Assembly: GCA_963730785.1 (NCBI GenBank)
Contig: CAVSTF010000002.1
Coordinates: 62,001-126,000, forward strand
Direction: 5' to 3'
DNA: 64,000 bases
Origin: Bog-473 sp963730785
GTDB taxonomy: Bacteria > Actinomycetota > Acidimicrobiia > Acidimicrobiales > RAAP-2
Below the pieces are notes generated by a model. It was not told where the DNA came from, ran no database searches, and saw only the letters and a program-made list of their open reading frames with translations. Below, one piece after another: positions 44,341-53,030 of the stretch; position 1 is the stretch's first letter, and every line of letters starts with the position of its first letter. Position numbers and translations under genes: made by a program.

Positions 44341-45135
44341 GTGGCACCCATGATGGACCTCGCCCCAACCGTAGGACTCACCGCCCGGCGGGAGATCATT
44401 CAGACTCGACCAGCGGATGCACTCGAGGTGGACTACTCCGCGGCTGTCATCGCCGCGGGTGGTGTGCCATTCATTGTGCCCTTGACCTCCTCCGACGAGC
44501 AGAACCACCTCAACGGGGTCGATGCTTTGGTGCTCACCGGGGGCGGGGACATCGATCCGGCTCGCTATGGATCGATCCCTTCTCCGTTTGTAGGTGGGAT
44601 CGATCCGCACCGTGATGCGGTCGAGATTCTGCTTGTTCGCACGGCACTATCCCGCAGGATCCCTGTGTTGGGGATCTGTCGAGGTTGCCAACTCTTGAAT
44701 GTGGCGTTGGGCGGCACTCTCATTCAGCACCTGCCCGACGTCACCGCACTATCCCACCTTGTCCCAGCTTTCCGTGAGGATGACGTGCACACGGTCTGGG
44801 TTGAAGCCGGGAGCCACCTGGCTGCCGCCGTCGGCGGCGGCGAACTCGCTGTCAATAGCGTCCACCATCAAGCGGTGGGCGCGCTGGCTCCGGGACTTCG
44901 GGCGGTGGCGTGGGCTCCCGACGGCATTGTGGAAGCCATCGAGTCAATGGACGGCCTCTGTGTTGGCATCCAGTGGCATCCTGAAAATCTTCAGCAGGCT
45001 CCTCGCCACCGTGCGCTCTTCAACTGGTTGGTAATCCAAGCGCGAGAGCGTCGGGCATCCGTGTCCTCACCGACATTTGAATGGCCGAAAAGTCCAAAGA
45101 CTCTTCGAACCTCGGCCTTCGGGATTCAAGCGTGA
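44341..45135 (+). CDS. Gamma-glutamyl-gamma-aminobutyrate hydrolase-like (peptidase C26)
   Basis: 264 aa class I glutamine amidotransferase fold. Catalytic Cys in PVLGICRGCQLLNVALGG, oxyanion region DALVLTGGGDIDPARYG, and the His-Glu pair in GIQWHPENLQ. Cleaves gamma-glutamyl amide bonds. The start is uncertain (GTG 44341, ATG 44350 or 44353). The stop overlaps the GTG of the next gene (GTGA), a glutamate-cysteine-ligase-like enzyme, so the two probably make and break gamma-glutamyl bonds in one pathway. Confidence 0.88.
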   Translation: MAPMMDLAPTVGLTARREIIQTRPADALEVDYSAAVIAAGGVPFIVPLTSSDEQNHLNGVDALVLTGGGDIDPARYGSIPSPFVGGIDPHRDAVEILLVRTALSRRIPVLGICRGCQLLNVALGGTLIQHLPDVTALSHLVPAFREDDVHTVWVEAGSHLAAAVGGGELAVNSVHHQAVGALAPGLRAVAWAPDGIVEAIESMDGLCVGIQWHPENLQQAPRHRALFNWLVIQARERRASVSSPTFEWPKSPKTLRTSAFGIQA

Positions 45136-46226
45136 CGGCCAATGCTCACGAAACCAAGGTCGGCGTCGAAGAGGAATTTCTCTTAGTTGACACAGAGACG
45201 GGTCGTCCGGCGCCCCGAGTGACTGAGGTGATGCCCGAGGCCGACAGATTGACCGGCGAACAGGCGCAGCAGGAACTTCATCGGGCTCAGATCGAACATG
45301 CGACGGAACCGTGTCGCACGCTGACCGAGCTCAGATCCGGATTGTTGGAGAATCGCCAGGCCCTCGTCACCGCCGCCCGATCCCAAGACTGCGCCGTCGT
45401 GGCCTCAGGCTCCTATCCGCTGTCGATGGGGGAGGATGGCCGAGCGGTGACATCGGGAGACCGCTACGTCGAAATGCTGAAGGCCAATGCCGAACTTGTG
45501 CACCAGCAACTGATCTGTGGTTGCCATATCCATGTCTCAGTTCCGAGTCCCGATGCGGCGGTTGTGGCCATGAATCGCATCAGAAGGTGGCTGCCGACCC
45601 TGCTCGCCCTTTCTGGCAACTCGCCCTTCTGGGAAGGACGTGCGTCGGGGTATTGCAGCTTCCGGACTGAAGTCTGGGCTCGTTGGCCGTCAGCCGGGCC
45701 GCCCGGCACCTTTGCTGATGCCGCCGAATACGACGAGACGCTCAGCCGACTGGTTGGCGGCGGGATCATTCTGGACAAGAAAATGGCCTACTGGGACGCT
45801 CGGCCGTCCGAGTCCTTTCCCACTTTGGAGATTCGGATCTGCGACGTCATGTATGCCATTGACCACGTAGTGGCGATGGCCGCACTGGCGCGAGCTCTCG
45901 TCCTCACTTGCCTCAACGACGGGTCAGCTCAGAACGACTTCCGGCCCGAATTACTCCGAGCCGCCAACTGGAAGGCCGCCCGATACGGCGTCTCAGAGAC
46001 ATTGTTTGATCCTGCAACCGGGCATGCAGAACCGGCTGAGCTCGCTTTGCATCGCCTCCTTGCTTATGTTCAGCCCGACCTACGTGAGCGTGAAGAACTG
46101 ACTGAAGTGCAGGCAGCCGTCGACGAAATCGTCAGCGGCGGCGGTGGAGCGAATCGTCAACGCGCAGCTGCTGGCGACAACGGGGATCTAGCCGCAGTTC
46201 TTAAGGCAATGACTATTTCAGCCTGA
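45132..46226 (+). CDS. YbdK-type carboxylate-amine ligase (glutamate-cysteine ligase family 2)
   Basis: 364 aa. Start motif KVGVEEEFLLVDTETGRPAP, ATP/metal-binding patches HQQLICGCHIHVSVPSPD and FPTLEIRICDVMYAIDHVVA, and SPFWEGRASGYCSFRT. Makes a gamma-glutamyl (or related) amide; in actinobacteria relatives include EgtA-like and YbdK enzymes, with in vivo products often unknown. GTG 45132 overlaps the C26 stop and starts close to the conserved domain; the frame is open to 45081. Confidence 0.88.
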   Translation: MTANAHETKVGVEEEFLLVDTETGRPAPRVTEVMPEADRLTGEQAQQELHRAQIEHATEPCRTLTELRSGLLENRQALVTAARSQDCAVVASGSYPLSMGEDGRAVTSGDRYVEMLKANAELVHQQLICGCHIHVSVPSPDAAVVAMNRIRRWLPTLLALSGNSPFWEGRASGYCSFRTEVWARWPSAGPPGTFADAAEYDETLSRLVGGGIILDKKMAYWDARPSESFPTLEIRICDVMYAIDHVVAMAALARALVLTCLNDGSAQNDFRPELLRAANWKAARYGVSETLFDPATGHAEPAELALHRLLAYVQPDLREREELTEVQAAVDEIVSGGGGANRQRAAAGDNGDLAAVLKAMTISA

Positions 46227-46236
46227 ACGTTGGAAC

Positions 46237-46260
46237 GTTTCAAGAAGGACGCAAAGGGTA
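46237..46260 (+). promoter_or_regulatory. Exact stress-sigma-type promoter of the hemerythrin gene
   Basis: GTTT 46237-46240, 15-base spacer, GGGTAG with GGGTA at 46256-46260, 34 bases before the start at 46294 and after the YbdK stop. Confidence 0.7.
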
Positions 46261-46293
46261 GCGAACCTCTTATTCCAAATTAGAGGAGTGCCC

Positions 46294-46843
46294 ATGAGCG
46301 TTGTTCCAGCTGATGATGTTATTTCGTTGCTTACCCAGGATCACGCCGCGGTGAAGCAGCGGTTCGCTGAACTCGAAACTGCCCACCCAGAAAGCCGGGC
46401 CGAATTATTCTGGAAGCTCACCGACCAACTCGTACGGCACGAGATCGCTGAGGAGCTCGTTGTCTACCCTGTAGTACGAAAGCTGGCAGGCGGTGACGAG
46501 CTGGCCGATCAGCGAATCGCTGAAGAATCAGAAGCCGAACGACACCTTGCCCACATGGAAAAGTTGGATCCAACCACTGAAGAATTTGCGGGCGCGTTGA
46601 AGGATCTCGAGTCGGCTGTCCTCGAACACGCCGAACAAGAGGAAACTCAAGTCTTTCCGCTCCTCCTCGAACATGAGCCCAATGGTCGGCTCCTTCAGCT
46701 TGGGCAAAAATACAAAGGGGCAAAACTAGAAGCGCCGAACCACCCGCATCCACATACGCCGAACTCGCCAGGCGCGCTCGAAATTAGTCGGGCCGGTGGC
46801 GGCCTTTATCGACCGCTTGCGGGATGGCGCGAGAACGGCGTAA
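46294..46843 (+). CDS. Hemerythrin HHE-domain protein (one frameshift near the C-terminus)
   Basis: About 182 aa after repair. Ligand motifs TQDHAAVKQRFAELE, LVRHEIAEELVVYP, AERHLAHMEKLD and EHAEQEETQVFPLL. Past residue 160 the uninterrupted frame runs into a Gly/Arg tail, but removing one base near 46779-46783 gives GALKLVGPVAAFIDRLRDGAR and a stop at 46843, matching the PPGNLIVGAVAGAVDRAR tail of the paralogue at 7035. ATG 46294 with GAGGAG five bases upstream. Has an exact stress promoter. Confidence 0.9.
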
Positions 46844-47051
46844 TCCTTGGAGCTGATGCTGGGGTCCGGCCAGCGACGTGAAGCAACCGGGGTTCGACGG
46901 CGATGACAATATTTAGTCACGTCGTTGTACGGTCTTCACAACCCCACCTGGGTTAAAGCGCCGTCGCTTACGCCGGCAAGAGTGGCCGCGCGTGGGACCC
47001 AGACTCAATGGCGGGACCAATCAGCCGTGGCACCTCCTCCGCCTTCTTCCA

Positions 47052-47723
47052 ATGGCACACGGAGACGGACGGGAAGGTTCGCTACTTCTATTGCCTGCGC
47101 CCAGCAAAGTACTTCTTCACGCCCTTCCGGTAGTGCTTGAAGGCGTTGTCGGTCCTCTCATACTGTTTTATCTGGTCCTGGTCATTGCCGGCTTCAGGGG
47201 GGCATTGATCGCCGCACTCACCTGGTCCTATCTGGCGTTGGCTCGTCGCCTGTTGAAAGGTGAGCGGGTATCGATGTTGTTGTTCTTCGGAACCATTCTC
47301 ATCACGTTGAGAACCGTGATTGCGTTCATCACCGGGAGCGCGTTTCTTTACTTCGCCCAGCCAATGGCGGGGGCCGTGATGTTTTCTTTGGCCCTGCTCA
47401 TTTCGGCGTTGGCGGGTCGGCCCTTCACCCAGCGATTCGCTCATGACTTTTGCCCGATGGATCCGGCGATCATGCGACGCCCATTGGTTCATCGGTTCTT
47501 CATCCGGATTTCGGTGCTGTGGGCGACCGTTCTGATGCTGAATGCCGGGATTGTTCTCTGGTTGCTCCTGACGTCCTCGCTGCGGACCTTCGTGCTTGAG
47601 CGCTCGGCGGTAACGTATGGACTCACCGCCATCGCCATTTTCTTCTCTATCACGGGATTCATGACGATGATGCGCCGCGACGGCATCAGCGTGGAATGGG
47701 AGCGCAATAAAGCTCCACGCTGA
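47052..47723 (+). CDS. VC0807-like polytopic membrane protein
   Basis: About 223 aa with six hydrophobic segments: LEGVVGPLILFYLVLVIAG, ALIAALTWSYLALARRL, SMLLFFGTILITLRTVIAF, MAGAVMFSLALLISALAG, FIRISVLWATVLMLNAGIVLWLLL and YGLTAIAIFFSITGFM. It resembles the VC0807/DUF3159-type family of unknown function (some related to septation protein A). Short conserved motif RPFTQRFAHDFCPMD between helices. The start is uncertain (ATG 47052; GTG 47133 would trim 27 residues). Confidence 0.7.
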   Translation: MAHGDGREGSLLLLPAPSKVLLHALPVVLEGVVGPLILFYLVLVIAGFRGALIAALTWSYLALARRLLKGERVSMLLFFGTILITLRTVIAFITGSAFLYFAQPMAGAVMFSLALLISALAGRPFTQRFAHDFCPMDPAIMRRPLVHRFFIRISVLWATVLMLNAGIVLWLLLTSSLRTFVLERSAVTYGLTAIAIFFSITGFMTMMRRDGISVEWERNKAPR

Positions 47724-47743
47724 TTCGGCGTAGGTCCCGCCTG

Positions 47744-48544
47744 TCAATGCGTGGGCGGCTGACAGGTGGGACACCAGTACGACGTCCGCTGCCCGATCCG
47801 GCTCGTCCGTAGTGAACCGTGTTGGCGCGGGCAACGAGGATCATCGATCGAGCGCTGTGAACTCAGCCAAGTTTTCCGCCTTGGGATGTGACCGGCGGTC
47901 ACCGATGATTGCAATACCTGCTGGAGTGACCGATGCAGCTGAGTGCGCTCGGCCGGGGTGAGGTCTGCAAATTTTCGACTGGGATGAACCTTGGCTCGCC
48001 ACAGCACTTCGTCCGAGAGCATGTTGCCCAATCCGGCCACCACTGACTGGTCCATGAGGATGGGCTTCAGCGCCCCCCGATGGCCCTCCAGGCACTCGAA
48101 GAGTTCCCTCCGCCCGAGTCCCAGGGCGTCGGGACCTAGCGGGCCCGTGACGGCGGCCATCTCCTTATCGTTCCCGGCCAGCCAAAGTCCACCAAGCTTT
48201 CGCTGATCCCGGAAGATCAAGTGGCCACGCGCCAACTCGAAGACCACCCGATCGAACCGACCTTTGGTGTCCGTTGTGCCGGTAGAGCCTTCGGGCCGCC
48301 AGACCAAGCTTCCTGTCATTCCGAAGTGCACGAGCATCATCGGGCCATCGGTCGGGGCTAGCAACCATTTCCCTCGCCGTTCTGGTGGGCGCAGAACTGC
48401 GCCCTTCAGGTTGCGGGCGAAAGAGGCTCCCGATCGTCCGTGGACGACGCCCTCGTCTCGCACGTCGATGTGGTCAACTCGTTGGTTGGCTGCGTGATGA
48501 AGGAAAACACGTCGGAAACCCTCGACGTCCGGTAGCTCGGGCAT
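47744..48544 (-). CDS. Fpg/Nei family DNA glycosylase
   Basis: 266 aa. After the initiator Met the protein begins PELPDVEGFRR, the N-terminal Pro nucleophile and Glu of Fpg/Nei bifunctional glycosylase/AP lyases. GKWLLAPTDGPMMLVHFGMTGSL, QSVVAGLGNMLSDEVLWRAKVHP (helix-two-turn-helix) and the C-terminal zinc finger follow. The finger is unusual: CPRQH before RIGQRTSYWCPTC, so one Cys of the usual C4 set appears as His (C3H) or is displaced. Removes oxidised bases; same strand as the ligase/PHP/primase-polymerase block. Confidence 0.92.
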   Translation of the reverse strand: MPELPDVEGFRRVFLHHAANQRVDHIDVRDEGVVHGRSGASFARNLKGAVLRPPERRGKWLLAPTDGPMMLVHFGMTGSLVWRPEGSTGTTDTKGRFDRVVFELARGHLIFRDQRKLGGLWLAGNDKEMAAVTGPLGPDALGLGRRELFECLEGHRGALKPILMDQSVVAGLGNMLSDEVLWRAKVHPSRKFADLTPAERTQLHRSLQQVLQSSVTAGHIPRRKTWLSSQRSIDDPRCPRQHGSLRTSRIGQRTSYWCPTCQPPTH

Positions 48545-48607
48545 GGGGATCCATATACCCGCAGGAGGCTTCTCACGATGCATCAGCGTCTAGCGGTTTG
48601 GATCTAA

Positions 48608-49669
48608 TCACCCGAGGGTGCCGAATACCTCTTTGAGCTCGGTGGGCACGGGCGTGTCCAGCTGATCGTAGGTGCACGAATCAGGGCTGCGGTCGGGTCG
48701 CCAGCGGACGAATGACGTCGCGTGGCGGAAGCGGTCCACTTGGAGATGGTCGTAGGCCACCTCGACCACCAGTTCAGGACGAACGGGCTCCCAGCTCAGG
48801 TCCTTTCCGGCGCTCCAGCGGCTCTGGCCGCCCGGCACCCGCCCGGCCGGCGTTCCCTCGGCCAACCAGGGGTGATGATCACCGGCGTCGCTCCGGTAAG
48901 GCTCGAGGGCGTGGCCGAACTCGGTTCTTCGAGCGACGCTGAAGCCCGAGGCCACGCCAACATGGTGGAGCACGCCCGATCCGTCGAACAGGCCGAGGAG
49001 GAGGGAGCCGACCACCGCCCCACTCTTGTGCCACCGGAAGCCTCCGACCACGCAGTCGGCCGTCCGCTCGTGTTTCACCTTCATCATGGCCCGCTTGTCG
49101 GGTAGGTAGTGGAGTTCACCATCCTTGACCACCACACCGTCGAGGCCGGCGCCCTCGAAACGCGAAAACCAATCGCGGGCCACCTCCAGGCGGGTGGTGA
49201 CCGGAGTGACATGGATGGGGGGCCGTGCTCCCTTGAGCGCCTGTTCGAGAGTCCGGCGACGTACCGAGTAAGGCTCGCTGGTCAAGTCGGCGTCGCCGAG
49301 AGCCAAGAGGTCGAAGGCCACGAAGGAGGCCGGGGTGGTGCGGGCCAGTAGTTCGACTCGTGAATCGGCCGGATGTATTCGCTGGGACAGAGCGTCAAAG
49401 TCGAGACCGGCTGGCCCAGCAATGACGATCTCACCGTCGAGGACGCAACGTTCAGGCAAATTGGATCGCAAAGATTCCACCAATTCGGGGAAGTAGCGGG
49501 TAAGCGGCTTTTCGTTACGACTGCCCAGCACGACATCGTCGTGGTCTCGAAAAACGATGCACCGAAAGCCGTCCCACTTAGGCTCGTAGAACAGTCCGTC
49601 TCGCTCGGGTAGTTCCCGGGTGAGCTTGGCCAACATGGGCGCTACCGGCGGCACGACGGGGAGAGCCAC
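48608..49669 (-). CDS. ligC: ATP-dependent DNA ligase (LigC type)
   Basis: 353 aa. Catalytic Lys in FYEPKWDGFRCIVFRD, motif III ERCVLDGEIVIAGPAGLDF, motif IV DGVVVKDGELHYLP and motif V MMKVKHERTADCVVGGF, then a C-terminal OB domain. A stand-alone ligase like mycobacterial LigC, a back-up end-joining and repair ligase. GTG 49669. Lies 30 bases downstream of the PHP gene and upstream of the glycosylase gene. Confidence 0.93.
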   Translation of the reverse strand: MALPVVPPVAPMLAKLTRELPERDGLFYEPKWDGFRCIVFRDHDDVVLGSRNEKPLTRYFPELVESLRSNLPERCVLDGEIVIAGPAGLDFDALSQRIHPADSRVELLARTTPASFVAFDLLALGDADLTSEPYSVRRRTLEQALKGARPPIHVTPVTTRLEVARDWFSRFEGAGLDGVVVKDGELHYLPDKRAMMKVKHERTADCVVGGFRWHKSGAVVGSLLLGLFDGSGVLHHVGVASGFSVARRTEFGHALEPYRSDAGDHHPWLAEGTPAGRVPGGQSRWSAGKDLSWEPVRPELVVEVAYDHLQVDRFRHATSFVRWRPDRSPDSCTYDQLDTPVPTELKEVFGTLG

Positions 49670-49699
49670 TCGAGGATGGTACCCCCGAGTGAGGACCAG

Positions 49700-50713
49700 C
49701 TACTCGCCGTGCCCGGCCGTCCAAGCCAAGAATTCCTCTAGCGGCAATGTATTCATGATCCGGTCCGCCGGAACGCCCACCTGAGCCGCCTTCTCGCAGC
49801 CGTAGCGCTGCCACTCAAGCTGGCCCGGAGCGTGGGCGTCGGTGTCCACCACCACGACGCAGCCCAAGGCCATCGCCTGCTGCAGCAAAGGTTCGGGTGG
49901 ATCGAGGCGCTCAGGACGGGAGTTGATCTCGACGGCGGTACCGGAAGCGGCACAGGCCGCGAACACCGCCTCGGCGTCAAAGCTCGAAGGCGGCCGACCT
50001 CTACCTTCGACAATCCGGCCGGTGCAGTGGCCCAGGATGTCGGTATGGGGACTCTCGACGGCCCGGAGCATGCGCCGGGTCATCTCGGGTCCTTCCATGC
50101 GCAACTTCGAGTGGACGCTGGCCACCACTACGTCGAGTTGGGCCAGCAGGGATTCATCCTGATCGAGAGCGCCATCAACCAGGATGTCGACCTCAATTCC
50201 AGTCAGGATCCTGAACGGGGCCAACTCTTCATTGAGTTGGGCAACCACATCAAGCTGCTGGCGGAGTCGGTCGGCGTTGAGCCCATGGGCGACAGTCAGT
50301 CGGGGACTGTGGTCCGTAAGGGCCCAGTACGCATGTCCGTATGCTTTCGCCGATTCGGCCATTTCCCGGATCGGCGATCCGCCATCCGACCAGTCGGAGT
50401 GGCTGTGGCAGTCGCCCTGCAAGCGATTGAACAATTCCGAGGCGCCCGGACCCATGGCCGGCACCTCTATCGCCTCCAAGCGAGCCAGGTACTCGGGCAC
50501 CTGGCCAGCTGCCGCCTGGCTGATGACCAGCGCGCTGGTCTTTCCAACGTCGGGAATCGCCTCCAGCCGGGTTGTTGCCATTCCTGCCAAGTCCTGAACG
50601 GACAGGCCGCTGATGGCGGCGGCCGCCTTACGGAAGGCCTTGACCTTGTAGGACTCGGCCCGGTCACGCTCGAGCAAATAGGCGATGCGCTGGAGCGCCT
50701 CTGTTGGATCCAC
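49700..50713 (-). CDS. HhH-PHP protein: PolX-like, polymerase core absent
   Basis: 337 aa. Residues 1-95 match the 8-kDa/helix-hairpin-helix part of family X DNA polymerases (IAYLLERDRAESYKVKAFRKA, LEAIPDVGKTSALVISQAA). The PHP phosphoesterase domain follows directly: GDCHSHSDWSDGG, YWALTDHSPRLTVAHG, ILTGIEVDILVDG, VVASVHSKLRM, HTDILGHCTGR, AVEINSRPERLDP and VDTDAHAPGQ, so all PHP metal-ligand positions appear present. The nucleotidyltransferase palm and thumb expected between them in PolX are missing. Likely a 3'-5' exonuclease or phosphatase at DNA ends. Confidence 0.88.
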   Translation of the reverse strand: MDPTEALQRIAYLLERDRAESYKVKAFRKAAAAISGLSVQDLAGMATTRLEAIPDVGKTSALVISQAAAGQVPEYLARLEAIEVPAMGPGASELFNRLQGDCHSHSDWSDGGSPIREMAESAKAYGHAYWALTDHSPRLTVAHGLNADRLRQQLDVVAQLNEELAPFRILTGIEVDILVDGALDQDESLLAQLDVVVASVHSKLRMEGPEMTRRMLRAVESPHTDILGHCTGRIVEGRGRPPSSFDAEAVFAACAASGTAVEINSRPERLDPPEPLLQQAMALGCVVVVDTDAHAPGQLEWQRYGCEKAAQVGVPADRIMNTLPLEEFLAWTAGHGE

Positions 50714-50715
50714 CG

Positions 50716-51729
50716 TCAGGCCTTCTTTGCCCTACTCGGACTCACCCGGGGTGGTTCATCCGGCTGTTTTGGGTACTCGGGCGGCCATGGTGCGTCGTGG
50801 AGGCCAGCGGATCGGTCACGCTCGGCCAGATCCAACAGCGGCTGGAGCGACTGGGGATCGGTAGCCATTCCCGCCCATGGATCTCCTCGACGGTCCAGCA
50901 GTTCGGGGACGTTACGGATAGTGAGTGCCTCGGGATCGACAGTTTCCACCTCGTCCCAGGCCAGGGGGGTGGAAACCTGGCCACCAATCCGAGGTCGGGC
51001 GAACCAGGCCCCGAAGACCGTCCGGTGGGGGGCGTTCTGGTTGAAATCGACGAAGATCCGTTGACCGCGCTCCTCCTTCCACCAGTTGGCGGTCACCAGT
51101 TCCGGAAGCCGCCGTTCAAGCTCCCGGGCCAGCGCGACCGCACCGGCCCGCACCTCATAGCTGTCCCAACGCGGTTCTAGGCGGGCGTAAATGTGCAGAC
51201 CGCGGTTGCCCGTGGTCTTGGGGTAACAAGTGATACCCAACTCGTCCAACAGTGTGTGCACCCCCGCCGCAGCGGCCCGGATGTCCTCGAATGATGTACC
51301 CGGTTGCGGGTCGAGGTCGATGCGAAGCTCGTCGGCGTGGGCTTGATCATCGACCCGATAGGGCCACAGGTGGAGCCCCAGACAGCCCAGGTTCACGGCC
51401 CAGAGCACGTGGGCAATATCCGCAATCACGAGGGCGTTCGACGTGGTCCCATTAGGTGTGGCGACTTCAATCGTCTGCAGCCAGTCGGGGGCATTGGCCG
51501 GCACACGCTTCTGGAAGAAGGATTTCCCTCCGGCCCCGTCGGGGAATCGCTGGAGCATGGCCGGTCGGCCGAAGGCCGACACCGCCAACGCGGCAGCGAC
51601 GGCCACGTAGTACGAGGCCAGCTCGTACTTGGTGGCGCCTAACTCGGGAAAGTAGATCTTGTCTGGATTGGAGATCTCCAGAGTCCGACCTGATGCTTCG
51701 ATCGACCGGACTTCTTTACTAGCGGCCAT
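50716..51729 (-). CDS. LigD-type primase-polymerase (stand-alone PolDom)
   Basis: 337 aa homologous to the N-terminal domain of the LigD at 40401: LEISNPDKIYFPELGATKYELASYY, ELRIDLDPQPGTSFED (catalytic DxD), LGITCYPKTTGNRGLHIYARL and RIFVDFNQNAPHRTVFGAW. Adds ribo/deoxyribonucleotides at breaks. Two bases upstream of the PHP gene, so tightly coupled. First gene of a primase-polymerase / PHP / ligase / glycosylase repair block. Confidence 0.93.
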   Translation of the reverse strand: MAASKEVRSIEASGRTLEISNPDKIYFPELGATKYELASYYVAVAAALAVSAFGRPAMLQRFPDGAGGKSFFQKRVPANAPDWLQTIEVATPNGTTSNALVIADIAHVLWAVNLGCLGLHLWPYRVDDQAHADELRIDLDPQPGTSFEDIRAAAAGVHTLLDELGITCYPKTTGNRGLHIYARLEPRWDSYEVRAGAVALARELERRLPELVTANWWKEERGQRIFVDFNQNAPHRTVFGAWFARPRIGGQVSTPLAWDEVETVDPEALTIRNVPELLDRRGDPWAGMATDPQSLQPLLDLAERDRSAGLHDAPWPPEYPKQPDEPPRVSPSRAKKA

Positions 51730-51747
51730 GTGATTAGAGGGCCACGC

Positions 51748-52905
51748 TCATACGCCGAGCAACATCCGGAAATTGTCCTCGTAGAAAAGCTGTCGGGCGG
51801 CTTCGTCGGTACCGCGCTCATCGAAGGATCCCTCGAATCGGCCGATCGGATCTTTGGTGCCCTCAGGGTGCGGATAATCGCTGGAGAACAGGTAGAGCTC
51901 GGGCTCGGAGATTGCGACCAGCTCGGCCACGTCCTCTCCGGGGAAGGGCGTGAAACGCACTTGCCGTTGGACGTACTCCGAAGGTTTGAGGCTTAGCTCG
52001 CTCAGGAGGGGCTCGCTATGGCTGAAGCTCTTAGCGGCGAAGTCCAGGCGACGAAGGAGCGAAGGTACCCACGAAGCGCCCAGCTCAATGACCCCGCAGC
52101 GCAACTCTGGGAAACGTTCAAAAACACCGTCAAGCACCATCGTGGTGAGAAATGTTTCTGCCGCGTGATGAACCGATGGCAGATCCTTGGCCCGCAGATT
52201 CTCGCCGCCCCCGTGGAGGTCGACCGGTCGAGGCCGTCCGTTGCGGTGCCAGGCCGCGGAGACCGTGGCGCGGCCTCCGCCGACATGCAAGACGATCGGT
52301 ATGCCCGAAGCTTGCACCGCCGCCCACACGGGATCGTTGTCGATGTGGGCCGGAGAGCGCTTCGATGACGGTGCGTGGTTCACCCACAGTGCCCCACAGC
52401 CGAGATCGAGCGCCTCGGCCAGTGTTTCGAGCGATGAATCGGGATCGTTCAACGGTAAGAAGCCCACGCTCACCAAGCGAGGATCGCCATTGCAGAACGA
52501 GTGCATCATGCGATTGTGGGCAGCGGCACCGCCGTACACGAGATCTAGGTCGTCGGAAAATGCGAACAGTCCAGTCGAGAAGGTGGAAAAAATGAGTTGG
52601 GACTGAAAACCCAAGAGGTCCAACGCCCGCGTTCGTTCACTCGAATCCATGGCCCCCAATGCCCCCCATCCCTTTGCTGAGGCGATCACGTTCTCTTCAA
52701 GCTTCGCGGTTTTGATGGCATCGAGAATGCGGGCCTGACCCAGTTCAATGGCTTGGCCAGCACCAGCACCCCCTTTATCGAGTGCAGTACTCAGATCTGG
52801 CAACAGGGAGCGCGTCTTAGCGTCGGCATGGTCGCGCAACCAGTCCAAACCTTCCATCAGGTGGCTATCGGCATCATAAATCGACGTTCGATGGGCGTAG
52901 GTCAA
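51748..52905 (-). CDS. Amidohydrolase (amidohydrolase_2 family)
   Basis: About 385 aa. Begins IYDADSHLMEGLDWL (DxDxH metal-binding start), GIPIVLHVGGGRATV in the middle, GVIELGASWVPSLLRRLD and SSDYPHPEGTKDP (late Asp ligand), typical of PF04909 decarboxylase/hydrolase enzymes. TTG 52905 is preferred because GAGGAGG lies eight bases upstream; the frame continues to 52956. A second member of the family is at 55789, here without obvious partner genes. Confidence 0.88.
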   Translation of the reverse strand: MTYAHRTSIYDADSHLMEGLDWLRDHADAKTRSLLPDLSTALDKGGAGAGQAIELGQARILDAIKTAKLEENVIASAKGWGALGAMDSSERTRALDLLGFQSQLIFSTFSTGLFAFSDDLDLVYGGAAAHNRMMHSFCNGDPRLVSVGFLPLNDPDSSLETLAEALDLGCGALWVNHAPSSKRSPAHIDNDPVWAAVQASGIPIVLHVGGGRATVSAAWHRNGRPRPVDLHGGGENLRAKDLPSVHHAAETFLTTMVLDGVFERFPELRCGVIELGASWVPSLLRRLDFAAKSFSHSEPLLSELSLKPSEYVQRQVRFTPFPGEDVAELVAISEPELYLFSSDYPHPEGTKDPIGRFEGSFDERGTDEAARQLFYEDNFRMLLGV

Positions 52906-53030
52906 GGCGCGAACCTCCTCAAAGATGACGGCAATGGCCCCCCGGGATATCCCCAAGCCATTGGGTACGCAACTTTATCGTGGCCGCCGTTGACCGTCCC
53001 GCGTGCTGCACGGGGTCTGTATGACGACCT

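Noticed and set aside
47008..47133. 41-codon ATG frame ending one base before an alternative GTG start of the VC0807-like gene (TAGTG coupling)
   Set aside because: The overlapping frame in the other register gives the N-terminus expected for the membrane protein family, and no good ribosome site precedes the small frame.
49832..51064. 410-codon open frame on the plus strand
   Set aside because: Antisense shadow of the PHP and primase-polymerase genes, which have clear catalytic motifs; the shadow product has no recognisable domain and biased composition.
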